Notes: generated by a model from the sequence alone, not told the origin. Counted from the stretch's first letter, positions 1-8,508 are shown. The stretch: DNA of 64,000 nt from DATATB01 sp036268995 (GCA_036268995.1 DATATB010000100.1:15337-79336); one strand, 5' to 3'. Made by a program: numbers and translations.

Positions 1-1023
1 GCTGAACAGCATCAGGCAGCGGGCAGGCTGGCCATCGCGGCCCGCCCGGCCGGCCTCCTGGTAATAGCCTTCGAGGCTGCCGGGCAGGTTGTAATGCACG
101 ACGAAGCGCACGTCGGCCTTGTCGATGCCCATGCCGAAGGCGGTGGTGGCCACGACGATTTCGCTGGCGCCCTGCATGAAGGCATCCTGCGCGGCGTGCC
201 GCTCTTCGGACGTCATGCCGGCGTGATAGGCGCCGCTCGTGCGGCCGGTGCGCAGGCGGATCAGCTCGGCCAGCTCTTCGCAGCGCTTGCGCGTCGAGGC
301 ATACACAATGCCCGATCCGCGGTTGGCGGCCAGGAAGGCAATCAGGGCCTCATCCTTGCGCCGGGCCGACGAATGATGCTGGATGGCGTAGTGCAGGTTG
401 TGCCGGGCAAAACCGGTAATGAAGATTCGCGGCTCGCGCAGCGTGAGCTGCGCGATGATGTCCTGCCGCACGGCGTCGGTGGCTGTGGCCGTCAGCGCGA
501 TCGTGGGTGGATCGCCCAACAGGCGGCGGAACCGCCCCAAGCGGGCGTAGTCGGGCCGGAAATCATGCCCCCACTCGCTGATGCAGTGCGCTTCGTCGAT
601 CGCCAGCAACTGCAAGCCCGCCGCACGCACCGCCTCGACGAAACGCGGGCTGCGAAAACGCTCGGGCACGACATATACCAGGTCGTAGGCTCCCTGCGAC
701 AATTGATGTAGCCGGGCCTGCTGCTCGGCCGGTGAAAGCGTGCTGTTGACAAAGGTGGCCCGCAGGCCAAGGGCTTGAAGCTGATCGACCTGGTCTTTCA
801 TCAGCGCGATCAGCGGAGAGACCACCAGCGTCAGGCCGGGCCGCGCAATGGCCGGCAACTGATAGCAGAGGCTTTTGCCGCCGCCGGTGGGCATCACGCA
901 CAGGCAATCTTCGTCGGCCATGACCGCGGAAATGACATCGCGCTGGCCGGGCCGAAAACTGGACAAGCCGAACCGCGGCAGCCAGGCGTCGACGTCCAGT
1001 TGCAGGGTATCGGGCTGCGGCAT
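1..1023 (-). CDS. recQ: ATP-dependent DNA helicase RecQ (3' part cut by window edge)
   Basis: 3'-5' superfamily 2 helicase acting in recombination and replication-fork repair. The 341 visible residues cover both helicase lobes. The Walker A motif MPTGGGKS lies at residues 44-51 (Lys50), the DEAH box IDEAHCISEWGHDFRPDY starts near residue 142, and motif VI YQEAGRAGRDG comes near residue 330. All are canonical RecQ signatures. The C-terminal zinc/winged-helix and HRDC parts would lie left of base 1. The ATG at 1023 is the only ATG between the in-frame stop at 1078-1080 and the first conserved block, so the start is well supported. I rebuilt the frame by reading the reverse strand directly. No neighbour suggests an operon. 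Confidence 0.96.
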   Translation of the reverse strand, partial: MPQPDTLQLDVDAWLPRFGLSSFRPGQRDVISAVMADEDCLCVMPTGGGKSLCYQLPAIARPGLTLVVSPLIALMKDQVDQLQALGLRATFVNSTLSPAEQQARLHQLSQGAYDLVYVVPERFRSPRFVEAVRAAGLQLLAIDEAHCISEWGHDFRPDYARLGRFRRLLGDPPTIALTATATDAVRQDIIAQLTLREPRIFITGFARHNLHYAIQHHSSARRKDEALIAFLAANRGSGIVYASTRKRCEELAELIRLRTGRTSGAYHAGMTSEERHAAQDAFMQGASEIVVATTAFGMGIDKADVRFVVHYNLPGSLEGYYQEAGRAGRDGQPARCLMLFS

Positions 1024-1141
1024 GAGCGGCGTCGAGGGCTTCAGAAGATCGTTGGCGGCAAGCGTTACGGCGCGATCTTAATATACGGATGCCGCAGAGC
1101 CCGGTCCAACGGCCGTTGCGAGCCGCAATCGTGGGAGTGCC

Positions 1142-1220
1142 TAGGTGCCGCGAGTACCAGCGGCACCGGGAGCACCTATTGCGCTGCTCGACAGGCCCGG
1201 CTCGGCTCGCCGGGCCTACG
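1142..1220. repeat. Palindromic intergenic repeat, family B, copy 1
   Basis: Two adjacent small palindromes: TAGGTGCCGCGAG...CGGCACC followed by GGCCCGGCTCGGCTCGCCGGGCC. The same arrangement recurs at 3611-3691 in the same orientation and at 7052-7151 inverted. It lies between recQ and the STAS gene. It has no coding potential that I recognise. Confidence 0.85.
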
Positions 1221-1337
1221 TTTCTTCCGGCTTGCATTTGCGTAATGCGAGTGGACGCTGGCATGGCGAGTGGTGATAATCTACGGGCCGCATGTGATTG
1301 CGGCCTTCCCGAGTGCCATTGCCCGGTCTTGCAGCGA

Positions 1338-1700
1338 ATGCTTATGCAGTTGGCTCTGATTTCCGACGACAACCACCTGACACAGGTGGAGCTCAATGGG
1401 CGAATCACGCCCGACTCGTTTTCGCACGAATGCGAACCGTTGGCTTCGCTGCTGGGCCCCGGCGCGTATCACCGCCGCGTGTTGTTGGATCTGACGAACT
1501 CGGATTACATCAATTCCAGCGGCGTAGGCTGGCTGCTGGTGTGCCACAAGCGGTTTCGCGATGCCGGCGGCCGACTGGTGATCCATTCCATTCCGCGGCT
1601 CGTGCGCAGCGTGCTGGAAGTCTTGAAGATGGACCAGGTGTTTCATCTGGCGGACGACTTGGAAAGTGCGCGCGAGATTGGCAGCCAAGGGGCGGCTTGA
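1338..1700 (+). CDS. STAS-domain protein (anti-sigma-factor-antagonist-like)
   Basis: A 120-residue protein with the STAS fold signature: an N-terminal beta pair (LISDDNHLTQVELNGRIT), then VLLDLTNSDYINSSGVGWL, where the second Ser of the NSSG motif corresponds to the phosphorylated Ser of SpoIIAA, then a helix and GGRLVIHSIP. STAS proteins of this size usually take part in partner-switching regulation or polar signalling. The start is uncertain. In-frame ATGs also exist at 1245 and 1263; I chose 1338 because it gives the usual STAS length and excludes a Cys-rich stretch (CDCGLPECHC) that is not normal in the family. The stop overlaps the start of the NUDIX gene by one base (TGATG), so the two are probably translationally coupled. 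Confidence 0.8.
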   Translation: MLMQLALISDDNHLTQVELNGRITPDSFSHECEPLASLLGPGAYHRRVLLDLTNSDYINSSGVGWLLVCHKRFRDAGGRLVIHSIPRLVRSVLEVLKMDQVFHLADDLESAREIGSQGAA

Positions 1701-2101
1701 TGAGTGCGCCGGCCAGGCGAGGCGTCGTGGCCGTCGTCCGGCGCGAGGGGCGCTTCCTGGTTATCCGCCGCTCGGCCACCGTCGTGGCGCCGCTGGCTTA
1801 TTGTTTTCCCGGCGGGGGCATCGAAGCCGGCGAAAGCGAAGAAGCAGCGCTGGTGCGCGAGCTGTCCGAGGAGCTGAATGCCTGCATCCGGCCGTTGCGG
1901 CTGGTGTGGCGCAGCATGACTCCCTGGGGCGTCGACCTGGCGTGGTGGCTGGCCGAGTTGACGGGCGAAATGTGCTGCAATCCAGCCGAAGTGGCTTCCT
2001 GCCATTGGCACACGGCCGAAGAAATGGCGGGACTGCCGGACTTGCTGGTGAGCAATCGGGAGTTTTTGGCGATGCTCGAGCGCGGCGCGATCGTTATTTG
2101 A
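1700..2101 (+). CDS. NUDIX hydrolase
   Basis: A 133-residue NUDIX hydrolase, expected to cleave a nucleoside diphosphate linked to another moiety; the substrate cannot be told from sequence. The NUDIX box is complete: Gly, five residues, Glu, seven residues, then REL-x-EEL (GGIEAGESEEAALVREL, residues about 38-54), with the metal-binding Glu pair present. Its size is normal for a stand-alone, MutT-like enzyme. The ATG overlaps the stop of the upstream STAS gene by one base, which suggests a two-gene operon. A family A palindrome starts about 105 bases downstream. Confidence 0.9.
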   Translation: MSAPARRGVVAVVRREGRFLVIRRSATVVAPLAYCFPGGGIEAGESEEAALVRELSEELNACIRPLRLVWRSMTPWGVDLAWWLAELTGEMCCNPAEVASCHWHTAEEMAGLPDLLVSNREFLAMLERGAIVI

Positions 2102-2206
2102 AACGGTCGAGCCTCAAACCAGATGAAACGGAAGCCGGCGCGTGGGCCTGGAAAGTAGTGGGGAAGTCACTCCGCATTAGCCGGCGGCTTCCCGCCACGC
2201 GTTTTT

Positions 2207-2348
2207 CGTAGCCCAGTCCCTTTAGGGCTGGGTATACGTCCGCGGTCGAAATCCCTCCTTCCCATTCTGATGCGGCCGGTGGCCGCATCAGAATGGGAAG
2301 GAAATTCTGACGGCCGCGTCGGCCCAGCCCTAAAGGGACTGGGCTACG
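2207..2348. repeat. Nested palindromic repeat, family A, copy 1
   Basis: A two-level palindrome. The outer arms 2207-2232 and 2323-2348 are a perfect 26-bp inverted repeat beginning CGTAGCCCAGTCCC. The inner arms 2256-2277 and 2281-2302 form a perfect 22-bp stem with a 3-base loop. Similarity to copies 2 and 3 continues outside the core: about 35 bases upstream (GGCGG..TTCCCGCCA) and, shared with copy 2, about 30 bases downstream (ACAAATA..GACGCTCACGC). Confidence 0.93.
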
Positions 2349-2413
2349 GAAAGCCTGCATTGCCTTACCCACAAATACGACGCTCACGCCAAGGCCCAAG
2401 CCGGCCGGGTCGC

Positions 2414-3529
2414 TTATTTCGGCGCCGCAAACCGTTCGTTGAACACCGCGGGATCCAGCGGATCGGCAGGTGGCTTCTCAGCGCTTTCCGCCGTTTGCGA
2501 ACCCGCGGCCGGTGGCAGCCGGCTGGGCGGCTGCGGCTTGACCGGCGGACGGTGCTGCGCGGCCAGGCCTTCTTTGAGCCGGCGGACGCCTGGCGAGTCG
2601 GGCGGCTTACCGGCGGGCTGCGCGGGCGTTTCTCTGCCAGGCAGCGTTTGCAGCAGCGGGGCTGCCGGCTCGGTCACTGTTTCGACTTGCGGCGGCGGAG
2701 CGCTTTTGGAGACGCGATAGACCCAGATCACCAACTGCCGATACTGGACCGCGTCGCGCGTAGTGAACACGGCCGTCTTGGCTGACCCGTGTTCGCGAAT
2801 CGCCTGCTGCAACAGGGGACTGAGCGCCGGATCGGCCGCATTGATGTGCTCCAGCGTGGCGAACAGATTGCGCTGCGTCAGCCGCCGGTTGGGCGTGTGG
2901 CCCAGCGAAAAGCGCATCAACTTGTAACCGGTATTCGAATCGGGGCCGTGGCAGCCCGCCGTGCTGCAATGATTCAGAATCAGCGGCTGGATCGTGTGGG
3001 CGAAATAATCGACGGTGCCGGCCGGCATGCCGCGAACCAGGCGGTCGAGATCCTCGTTCGAGAGTGCCGTCTCGGTGCTGGCCACGTGCTTTTCGGCTTC
3101 TTCCTGCTGGCTGCGGGCCAATTCCAGCCGGCGTTCCAAGAGCGGAATCCGCGGCTGCAGAGGATCCAGGTCGATGGCCGCTGAAACTTCCTTGGCCGCG
3201 TAGCCCAAGAGCCCCTGGTGCAAGCACCATTGGGCCAGGTTCAGATGGTCCAGCGCCGTGCCTTGGGCGATATTGGTGCGCTTGCGTTGATAGCCTTCGT
3301 CCAGCGTGTGGCAAAACAGCTCGACGTTGGACGACTTGACCCGAATCTCGCCATCGCCCAGCGAGACAAAATAGTAGTCGCCGGCGCGCGTGATTTTGCC
3401 GCGCAGCACCTGGCCGCCGTCCAACAGCAGCAGTCCCTGGTCGGGCGCAAGCGACTGCTGGGCCTCGGCCGCAGTGGCCAGAGCCAGCGAAGCCAGCAAC
3501 AGCAGGAGATGGCAGAGGGCTGGGCGCAT
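2414..3529 (-). CDS. Secreted protein with a single CX4CH haem-like motif
   Basis: 371 residues with a clear Sec signal peptide (hydrophobic residues 8-20, AEAQQ cleavage region). Residues about 30-70 resemble a small beta-rich domain (DGGQVLRGKITRAGDYY). A TPR-like or coiled-coil helical stretch covers about 95-150. A segment at 180-260 has NHCSTAGCHGPDS (Cys188, Cys193, His194), a CX4CH variant of the c-type haem motif, followed by SLGHTPNRRLTQRN. The C-terminal 90 residues are Pro-rich and low complexity. In planctomycetes, secreted proteins with CX3-4CH often sit beside cytochromes; the next gene upstream on this strand is a di-haem protein. Whether haem is bound is inference. No exact family is recognised. 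Confidence 0.8.
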   Translation of the reverse strand: MRPALCHLLLLLASLALATAAEAQQSLAPDQGLLLLDGGQVLRGKITRAGDYYFVSLGDGEIRVKSSNVELFCHTLDEGYQRKRTNIAQGTALDHLNLAQWCLHQGLLGYAAKEVSAAIDLDPLQPRIPLLERRLELARSQQEEAEKHVASTETALSNEDLDRLVRGMPAGTVDYFAHTIQPLILNHCSTAGCHGPDSNTGYKLMRFSLGHTPNRRLTQRNLFATLEHINAADPALSPLLQQAIREHGSAKTAVFTTRDAVQYRQLVIWVYRVSKSAPPPQVETVTEPAAPLLQTLPGRETPAQPAGKPPDSPGVRRLKEGLAAQHRPPVKPQPPSRLPPAAGSQTAESAEKPPADPLDPAVFNERFAAPK

Positions 3530-3610
3530 AGCCGCGAGACACTAGAAAAACCGCCCCAAGGCGTCAAGGCCGGCTGAAAGACTGACGCCGAGCCGCCAGC
3601 GTGGCATCGC

Positions 3611-3691
3611 CGTAGGTGCCGCGAGTACCAGCGGCACCGGGAGGCCCCATTGCGCCGCTCGACAGGCCCGGCTCGGCTCGCCGGGCCTACG
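3611..3691. repeat. Palindromic intergenic repeat, family B, copy 2
   Basis: CGTAGGTGCCGCGAGTACC...CGGCACCGG followed by GACAGGCCCGGCTCGGCTCGC and CGGGCCTACG. It is nearly identical to 1142-1220, with a few differences in the middle. It lies between the secreted CX4CH protein and the di-haem oxidoreductase gene. Confidence 0.87.
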
Positions 3692-3839
3692 GAATCGAGC
3701 GCACCGCACCCAACGTAGTCGCCTCGTTCCGCCGAGACGCAGCAAAGCAACTCGGCTGGACGCTGAACGGGTCGATCGTGATGTCTGTTCATCCCGGCGG
3801 AGCGGGATGGCTACGGTGGTTGACGGCGGTTGTCCAACC

Positions 3840-5192
3840 TTAGCCCTTGGCGGCACGCCCTAGTCCAGCGAGCAGGTTCTGGTCGGGTGCCGCAAGGGTT
3901 TTTAGGAAGTATGCCAGCCGATAGCGCTGACTCGTCGTCAGCCTGACGTACTTGGCGACCGAGCGTTTGGCCTCGCCGCCATGAGCGAGAATGGCCTCAT
4001 CGATGGTATTCGCTCGGCCATCGTGCAGGTAGGGACCCGAATCGCGTATTCCCCACAGCGGCGGAGTTTTCCATTCACGGCGCTGCTGGACGATCTTTGG
4101 CGAGTAAAGATCGGGCGGAGGGCCGTAGTACATGGTGCTTGGCGCGCTGGCTGCCGGCGCCGGGTCTTCGAGGCTGGTGCCCATGTCGTGAACGAGCAAA
4201 TCCGAGTAGATGCCGAACACGGTGCCCAACTGCGGCCGATGGCACACGGCGCAGCCCGTCTGCTCGAAGAGGTGCTCGCCCCGGACGGCGTCTACTTCTT
4301 CGCCGTGGGTTTTGGATTTTGCGCGTTCGGGAACCGGCAACGCGGCGACGAACGCGACCAGGTCATCGCACTGCTGGGCGTCCAAGTCATTGGCGTTAGC
4401 AGCGGCGCCGCTCAATGGGCTGATCGGCGGCAAGTGGTCCTTGTTTTGCAAACCCAACTCGACAGCGCACGCGCCCAGCACGAATCCGCGCAGGTTCAAA
4501 ACCTGTCCGCGCCAGCCAAATCGGCCGACAAACCGCCCGGTGACGTTTTGATCCTCGTGGTGCTGAACGGCAATCGTCTCTTGGATGGTCGTCTGCGAGA
4601 TGGAATCGATCATCCCCAGGCCGAACAGCGGCGTCGTATTGCGCTGGCTAAGCAGCAGCGTGACCGCTTCCTTGTCGATGGGCTTGATCGGCCTGTCATC
4701 CGGTGGCTGATGTGCTGCCTCGAAGTCGAAAACGGGCATATTCGGATCATCTTCGGGCGGAATCAGCCCTAGCAATCGTCCGCGGAAAAGACCGTAGCCC
4801 GGATCTGTGCTGAATCGATGCAGAACGATGCTCGTGCTGCTGCTGAAGGCGCGATGAAGTTGGGGCAGCTTGCCAAGCGCGTCCCGGAGTTTTTTCGGGT
4901 CTTTCGGCGGTTTGACCGTGAGCAATTCCACGTTGTGCAGGGCCGGTCCTGCGCCGCCGATGCCGCCTAGAGAATGGCAAGCGATGCAAGAGCGTTCGTT
5001 GAACATCGGGCCGAGACCGTCGCCCACCACGCCGTTGCCGGGCGACGTCCAAACGTGCTCGAACAGTTGCCGACCGCGTTGAATACTCTCGGCCGCTTTG
5101 GCATCGGCCTGTGCGCGGGCCGAAGCGAGTCCGAGAGCGAGAAGTGAAGACAAACCGAGCGCGCAGCCCAGCGCGCGAGCCGTGGCAGCCAT
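3840..5192 (-). CDS. Di-haem c-type cytochrome, DHOR family (DUF1111-like)
   Basis: 450 residues with a signal peptide (residues 1-28, ending ASARAQA). Two c-type haem sites are visible: CIACH at 69-73 in the motif FNERSCIACHSLGG, and GCAVCHRP near residue 315. The motifs TPPLWGIRDSGPYLHDGRA and DLLVHDMG are typical of the di-haem oxidoreductase family, distantly related to MauG and cytochrome c peroxidases. Expected location is the periplasm. The substrate is unknown; the family includes predicted peroxidase or thiol-oxidoreductase-like proteins. The start ATG at 5192 gives a proper signal peptide. Upstream is a family A palindrome. Confidence 0.92.
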   Translation of the reverse strand: MAATARALGCALGLSSLLALGLASARAQADAKAAESIQRGRQLFEHVWTSPGNGVVGDGLGPMFNERSCIACHSLGGIGGAGPALHNVELLTVKPPKDPKKLRDALGKLPQLHRAFSSSTSIVLHRFSTDPGYGLFRGRLLGLIPPEDDPNMPVFDFEAAHQPPDDRPIKPIDKEAVTLLLSQRNTTPLFGLGMIDSISQTTIQETIAVQHHEDQNVTGRFVGRFGWRGQVLNLRGFVLGACAVELGLQNKDHLPPISPLSGAAANANDLDAQQCDDLVAFVAALPVPERAKSKTHGEEVDAVRGEHLFEQTGCAVCHRPQLGTVFGIYSDLLVHDMGTSLEDPAPAASAPSTMYYGPPPDLYSPKIVQQRREWKTPPLWGIRDSGPYLHDGRANTIDEAILAHGGEAKRSVAKYVRLTTSQRYRLAYFLKTLAAPDQNLLAGLGRAAKG

Positions 5193-5398
5193 GGCAAGCC
5201 TCCTCTAGTTCCGAATTGTTCCGCGAATCGGAAAGAAGTGAACGCTGTTCCTACGCGGATTCTACCGCTGCGGCCAGTCGGACGTAAAGAAAATTCACCG
5301 AATGCGCCAACATCATGTTTGGGGGCGCCCGGTGCGTGCGTCGCGAAACTAGGTGAGAATTGCAACGCCCGAGGCGGCGGATTCCGCCACTCGTTTTC

Positions 5399-5541
5399 CG
5401 TAGCCCAGACCCTTCAGGGCTGGATTTCCATCGGCGATCGAAATTTTTCCTTCCCGTTCCGATGCGGCCGGAGGCCGCATCGGAATGGGAAGGACGTTTG
5501 CGCGGACGTGTTGGCCCAGCCCTAAAAGGGACTGGGCTACG
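5399..5541. repeat. Nested palindromic repeat, family A, copy 2
   Basis: Outer arms CGTAGCCCAG..CCTTCAGGGCTGG and CCCAGCCCTAAAAGGGACTGG are imperfect. Inner arms TTCCGATGCGGCC and GGCCGCATCGGAA are nearly perfect. Flanks also match copy 1: CGGCGGATTCCGCCACTCG upstream and ACAAATATGACGCTCACGC downstream. It lies between the start of the di-haem gene and the end of thiC. Confidence 0.93.
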
Positions 5542-5631
5542 GAAATCCGCCTTGCCACACCAACAAATATGACGCTCACGCGGGAGCGCGTCACCCACCA
5601 ACGCGGCCGGTGGGTTTCCGAACCGCGATCA

Positions 5632-6954
5632 TTACGGATTGATCGTCACCGGCGGCTGTTGGCGGGCCATTTCGCGAATTTCTTCGGTGATTTTCATCGA
5701 GCAGTATTTGGGACCGCACATGCTGCAAAAATGCGCGCTCTTGAACGTGTCTTGCGGCAGCGTCTCGTCGTGCATTCGCCGGGCGGTCTCCGGATCGAGC
5801 GACAGGCGGAATTGCTCGTTCCAATCGAAGCCGAAGCGGGCCCGGCTCAACGCGTCGTCGCGGTCGCGAGCGCCCGGCCGATGCCGCGCCAAATCGGCCG
5901 CGTGGGCCGCGATCTTGTAGGCGATCACGCCTTGCTTCACGTCCTCATTGTCGGGCAGGCCGAGATGCTCCTTGGGCGTGACGTAGCAGAGCATGGCCGC
6001 GCCGCTCCAACCGGCCAGCGCCGCGCCGATGGCGCTGGTGATGTGGTCGTAGCCGGGAGCAATGTCCGTCACCAGCGGGCCGAGCACGTAGAACGGCGCC
6101 TCGTGGCACCATTCCATCTGCTTCTTGACGTTCATCTCGATCTGGTCCATCGGGATGTGGCCGGGCCCTTCGACCATGACCTGCGTGTTTTTCTTCCAAG
6201 CCCGCTGGGTGAGCTCGCCCAGCACCTTGAGCTCGGCGAATTGGGCCGCGTCGCTGGCGTCGCCGATCGAGCCGGGCCGCAGGCCGTCGCCCAGGCTCCA
6301 GGTGACATCATATTGGTGCATGATGTCGCAGAGATCTTCGAAGTGCGTATACAGCGGATTCTGCTGCCGATGGGCCATCATCCACTTGGCGATCAGTGAC
6401 CCGCCGCGGCTGACGATGCCCGTGATGCGGTTCATCGTCAGCGGCAAGGCTTCCATCAGCACGCCGCTGTGGACGGTCATGTAGTCGACGCCCTGCTTGG
6501 CCTGGTGCTCGACCATGTCCAGAAAATGCTGCGGCCGCATGTCCTCGATGCTGCCGCCCAACTCTTCGAGCATTTGGTAGATCGGCACGGTGCCGATCGG
6601 CACGGGCGAGGCCGCGATGATGGCCGCGCGGATCCGGTCGATGTCCTTGCCGGTCGAAAGATCCATCACGGTGTCGGCGCCGAAGTGTACGGCCGTGTGC
6701 AGTTTTTCCAGCTCGCCGTCGATATCGCTGGTGACCGCCGAGTTGCCGATGTTGGCGTTGATCTTGGTCTTGGCGGCCACGCCGATGGCCATCGGCTCCA
6801 GCCGGCCGGTCAGGTGCACCTTGTTGGCCGGAATGACCATGCGACCGCGAGCCACTTCGCTGCGGACCGTCTCTGGCTCGAGCCGTTCGCGCTCGGCCAC
6901 GTATTGCATTTCGGGCGTGATCGTGCCCGCTCGGGCTTGTTCGATTTGCGTCAT
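5632..6954 (-). CDS. thiC: Phosphomethylpyrimidine synthase ThiC
   Basis: Radical-SAM enzyme that converts aminoimidazole ribotide to the HMP-phosphate pyrimidine of thiamin. The 440 residues match the short form of ThiC, which lacks the long N-terminal extension of the E. coli enzyme. The cluster motif CX2CX4C (CSMCGPKYC) is at Cys410, Cys413 and Cys418 near the C-terminus. Core blocks such as NIGNSAVTSD, GADTVMDLSTG, VEGPGHIPMDQIE and PLVTDIAPGYDHI are all present. A consensus-like promoter is visible 45-80 bases upstream. I searched the leader for the TPP riboswitch core and did not find it; the leader is only about 40 bases, too short to hold one. No other thi gene is in the window. Confidence 0.98.
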   Translation of the reverse strand: MTQIEQARAGTITPEMQYVAERERLEPETVRSEVARGRMVIPANKVHLTGRLEPMAIGVAAKTKINANIGNSAVTSDIDGELEKLHTAVHFGADTVMDLSTGKDIDRIRAAIIAASPVPIGTVPIYQMLEELGGSIEDMRPQHFLDMVEHQAKQGVDYMTVHSGVLMEALPLTMNRITGIVSRGGSLIAKWMMAHRQQNPLYTHFEDLCDIMHQYDVTWSLGDGLRPGSIGDASDAAQFAELKVLGELTQRAWKKNTQVMVEGPGHIPMDQIEMNVKKQMEWCHEAPFYVLGPLVTDIAPGYDHITSAIGAALAGWSGAAMLCYVTPKEHLGLPDNEDVKQGVIAYKIAAHAADLARHRPGARDRDDALSRARFGFDWNEQFRLSLDPETARRMHDETLPQDTFKSAHFCSMCGPKYCSMKITEEIREMARQQPPVTINP

Positions 6955-7004
6955 GGTTTCAGCCGACTCCGGTTAACGAACACGACTTGGATTTACCGCG
7001 GGTC

Positions 7005-7032
7005 ATCCTAACCCTGGGCGAATGATTGTCAA
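7005..7032 (-). promoter_or_regulatory. Sigma-70-type promoter of thiC
   Basis: Read on the minus strand: TTGACA (7027-7032), a 16-base spacer, TAGGAT (7005-7010). The predicted transcript starts about 42 bases before the thiC ATG at 6954. The -35 box is a perfect consensus in otherwise GC-rich DNA. Inference from motif only. Confidence 0.65.
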
Positions 7033-7051
7033 TTCATCGAGGCGGGTGTGC

Positions 7052-7151
7052 GCCGTAGGCCCGGCGAGCCGAGCCGGGCTTCGTGAGCGGTGGCGGACGT
7101 GGTTGCAACCGATGTCGCGCACCGGTGCCGCTCGGCTCGCGGCACCTACGG
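7052..7151. repeat. Palindromic intergenic repeat, family B, copy 3 (inverted)
   Basis: CGCCGTAGGCCCGGCGAGCC at the left and TCGGCTCGCGGCACCTACGG at the right. Relative to copies 1 and 2 it is reversed and has a different central 40 bases. It separates the thiC promoter from the 3' end of the next cytochrome gene. Confidence 0.82.
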
Positions 7152-7161
7152 GCTCGCGCAC

Positions 7162-8508
7162 CTATAGCGTCTTCAGGTATTCGAGCACGGCGCGTTTTTC
7201 GGTTTCGCTCAACTCGTCGGGAAAGGTGTGGCCGGCGGCGCTCTTGCCTTTGACCTTGGTATTAAAGTAGTGGCGCCGAGGGCTCCCGGCCGGTACTTCT
7301 GGCGGAATGGAGTCCAGCGTGGTGACTTCCAGTCCAACTTTTTCCTGGTCGTAGCCGTCGGCCGTGCGACGCCAGACGATCGGTCGCTCGGCCGGGTGCA
7401 AGAGATGCCAGAGCGTGGGCACCGAGCCATTGTGGAGGTACGGCGCGCTGGCCCACACGCCGTCCAGCGGCGGCGCCACGTAGCCGGCCGGGTCTTCGAT
7501 GGTCGGCACGGTCGCACCCTCGTTAAACCAACTGTGGGCGTAAGCCTTGCGGCCCTCGACCTCGAGCGCCGCGTGCCGCACCGGGTCGGTGCCAACGGTG
7601 TCCAGCGGCACCATCTTTTCCGGGTAATGGCCGTCGGGGCCGTAAGTGCCGTGGCATGAGGAGCAGACGCGATTGAATGCCACCCTGCCCTGCTCCGCCA
7701 GCGGGGCGTCGATCTTCCAGGGCCAGGCGGGAGCATCGAGCGATTGCATCCAGGCCAGGATGTCGCTGTAGTCGTCTTCCCAACTGCGAAATTGCTGCGG
7801 ACCGTTTTTGGGAATCAACAGAAACTGCATCAGCGCGCGATGCGTCTTGGGCGCAAAGCCGTCGATGTACAAATGCGTCTTGCGTTTCAGATGCCACCAG
7901 GGCGGCGCGTCATGATCGTGGTGAATCATGGCCGGCGGACTGCGATCGCGGCGGACCGTGAGATCGGCATCGCGATAGTGCAGCAGCAGCTTGCCGAACA
8001 TGACGGCGTTGGTCGTGCCGATCGAGCCGCTGAGTGGCATGCCCAACGAGCCGCGGTCCATGTGCGAGAGCGGTTTATTCAGCCGCAGCTTAGTGGCGCG
8101 CACGTCCTCGGTGAGCGTTTGCAAGTCGTACAGCGAGTTCGGCAAGCCGGCGATGGCCCGGCCCGCGACGGTTCCGCCGTGGCAGGCCAGGCAATTCATC
8201 ACCCAGCCGCCGCGGCCATCGTCGACATATTGCCAGGCCACCGGCGTGTCGCGATCGGGCGAAGGGGTCAATCCATAGCGGGCAAAAGCCATCTGCCGTC
8301 GCTGCTCGGGCGTGGCACTGGCGGCCTGCGAGCGGAGCGGCTCTTCCCAGCATTGCCAAAGCTGGTCGAACACCTGTTGATCGAAGTCGGGCGGCAGGTA
8401 GGACTTGGTCGTCAGCAGCCGATAACCGCGCTGCTCGGGCGTTTCAGCCGCCTGCCCGGCGGTCGCCGCGATCGAGCACAACAAGACCAGCCCACAACGC
8501 AATAGCAT
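7162..8508 (-). CDS. Secreted di-haem c-type cytochrome
   Basis: 448 residues with a signal peptide (residues 1-20, cleavage after AGQA). Two haem c sites: MNCLACHGG at 106-110 and VCSSCHGTYG near 284-288. The later motif WASAPYLHNGSVPTLWHLL is characteristic of cytochromes of the di-haem peroxidase/thiosulfate-type group, where the His-containing loop precedes the distal region. Expected in the periplasm as an electron-transfer or oxidase component. It differs in sequence from the di-haem protein at 3840-5192, so the two are not recent duplicates. The two genes are separated by thiC and are not obviously one operon. Confidence 0.9.
   Translation of the reverse strand: MLLRCGLVLLCSIAATAGQAAETPEQRGYRLLTTKSYLPPDFDQQVFDQLWQCWEEPLRSQAASATPEQRRQMAFARYGLTPSPDRDTPVAWQYVDDGRGGWVMNCLACHGGTVAGRAIAGLPNSLYDLQTLTEDVRATKLRLNKPLSHMDRGSLGMPLSGSIGTTNAVMFGKLLLHYRDADLTVRRDRSPPAMIHHDHDAPPWWHLKRKTHLYIDGFAPKTHRALMQFLLIPKNGPQQFRSWEDDYSDILAWMQSLDAPAWPWKIDAPLAEQGRVAFNRVCSSCHGTYGPDGHYPEKMVPLDTVGTDPVRHAALEVEGRKAYAHSWFNEGATVPTIEDPAGYVAPPLDGVWASAPYLHNGSVPTLWHLLHPAERPIVWRRTADGYDQEKVGLEVTTLDSIPPEVPAGSPRRHYFNTKVKGKSAAGHTFPDELSETEKRAVLEYLKTL

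Noticed and set aside
2094..2399. Minus-strand open frames in the family A repeats (also 5349-5594 and 15653-16078)
   Set aside because: They translate the palindromes (PALKGLGYGKR-like text) and recur with the repeats, so they are not genes.
5238..5525. Small plus-strand frames upstream of thiC's 3' end
   Set aside because: They cross a palindrome and show no start signal or conserved feature.
6955..7160. TPP riboswitch before thiC
   Set aside because: The leader from the predicted start is only about 40 bases and I find no CTGAGA or other core block on the minus strand.
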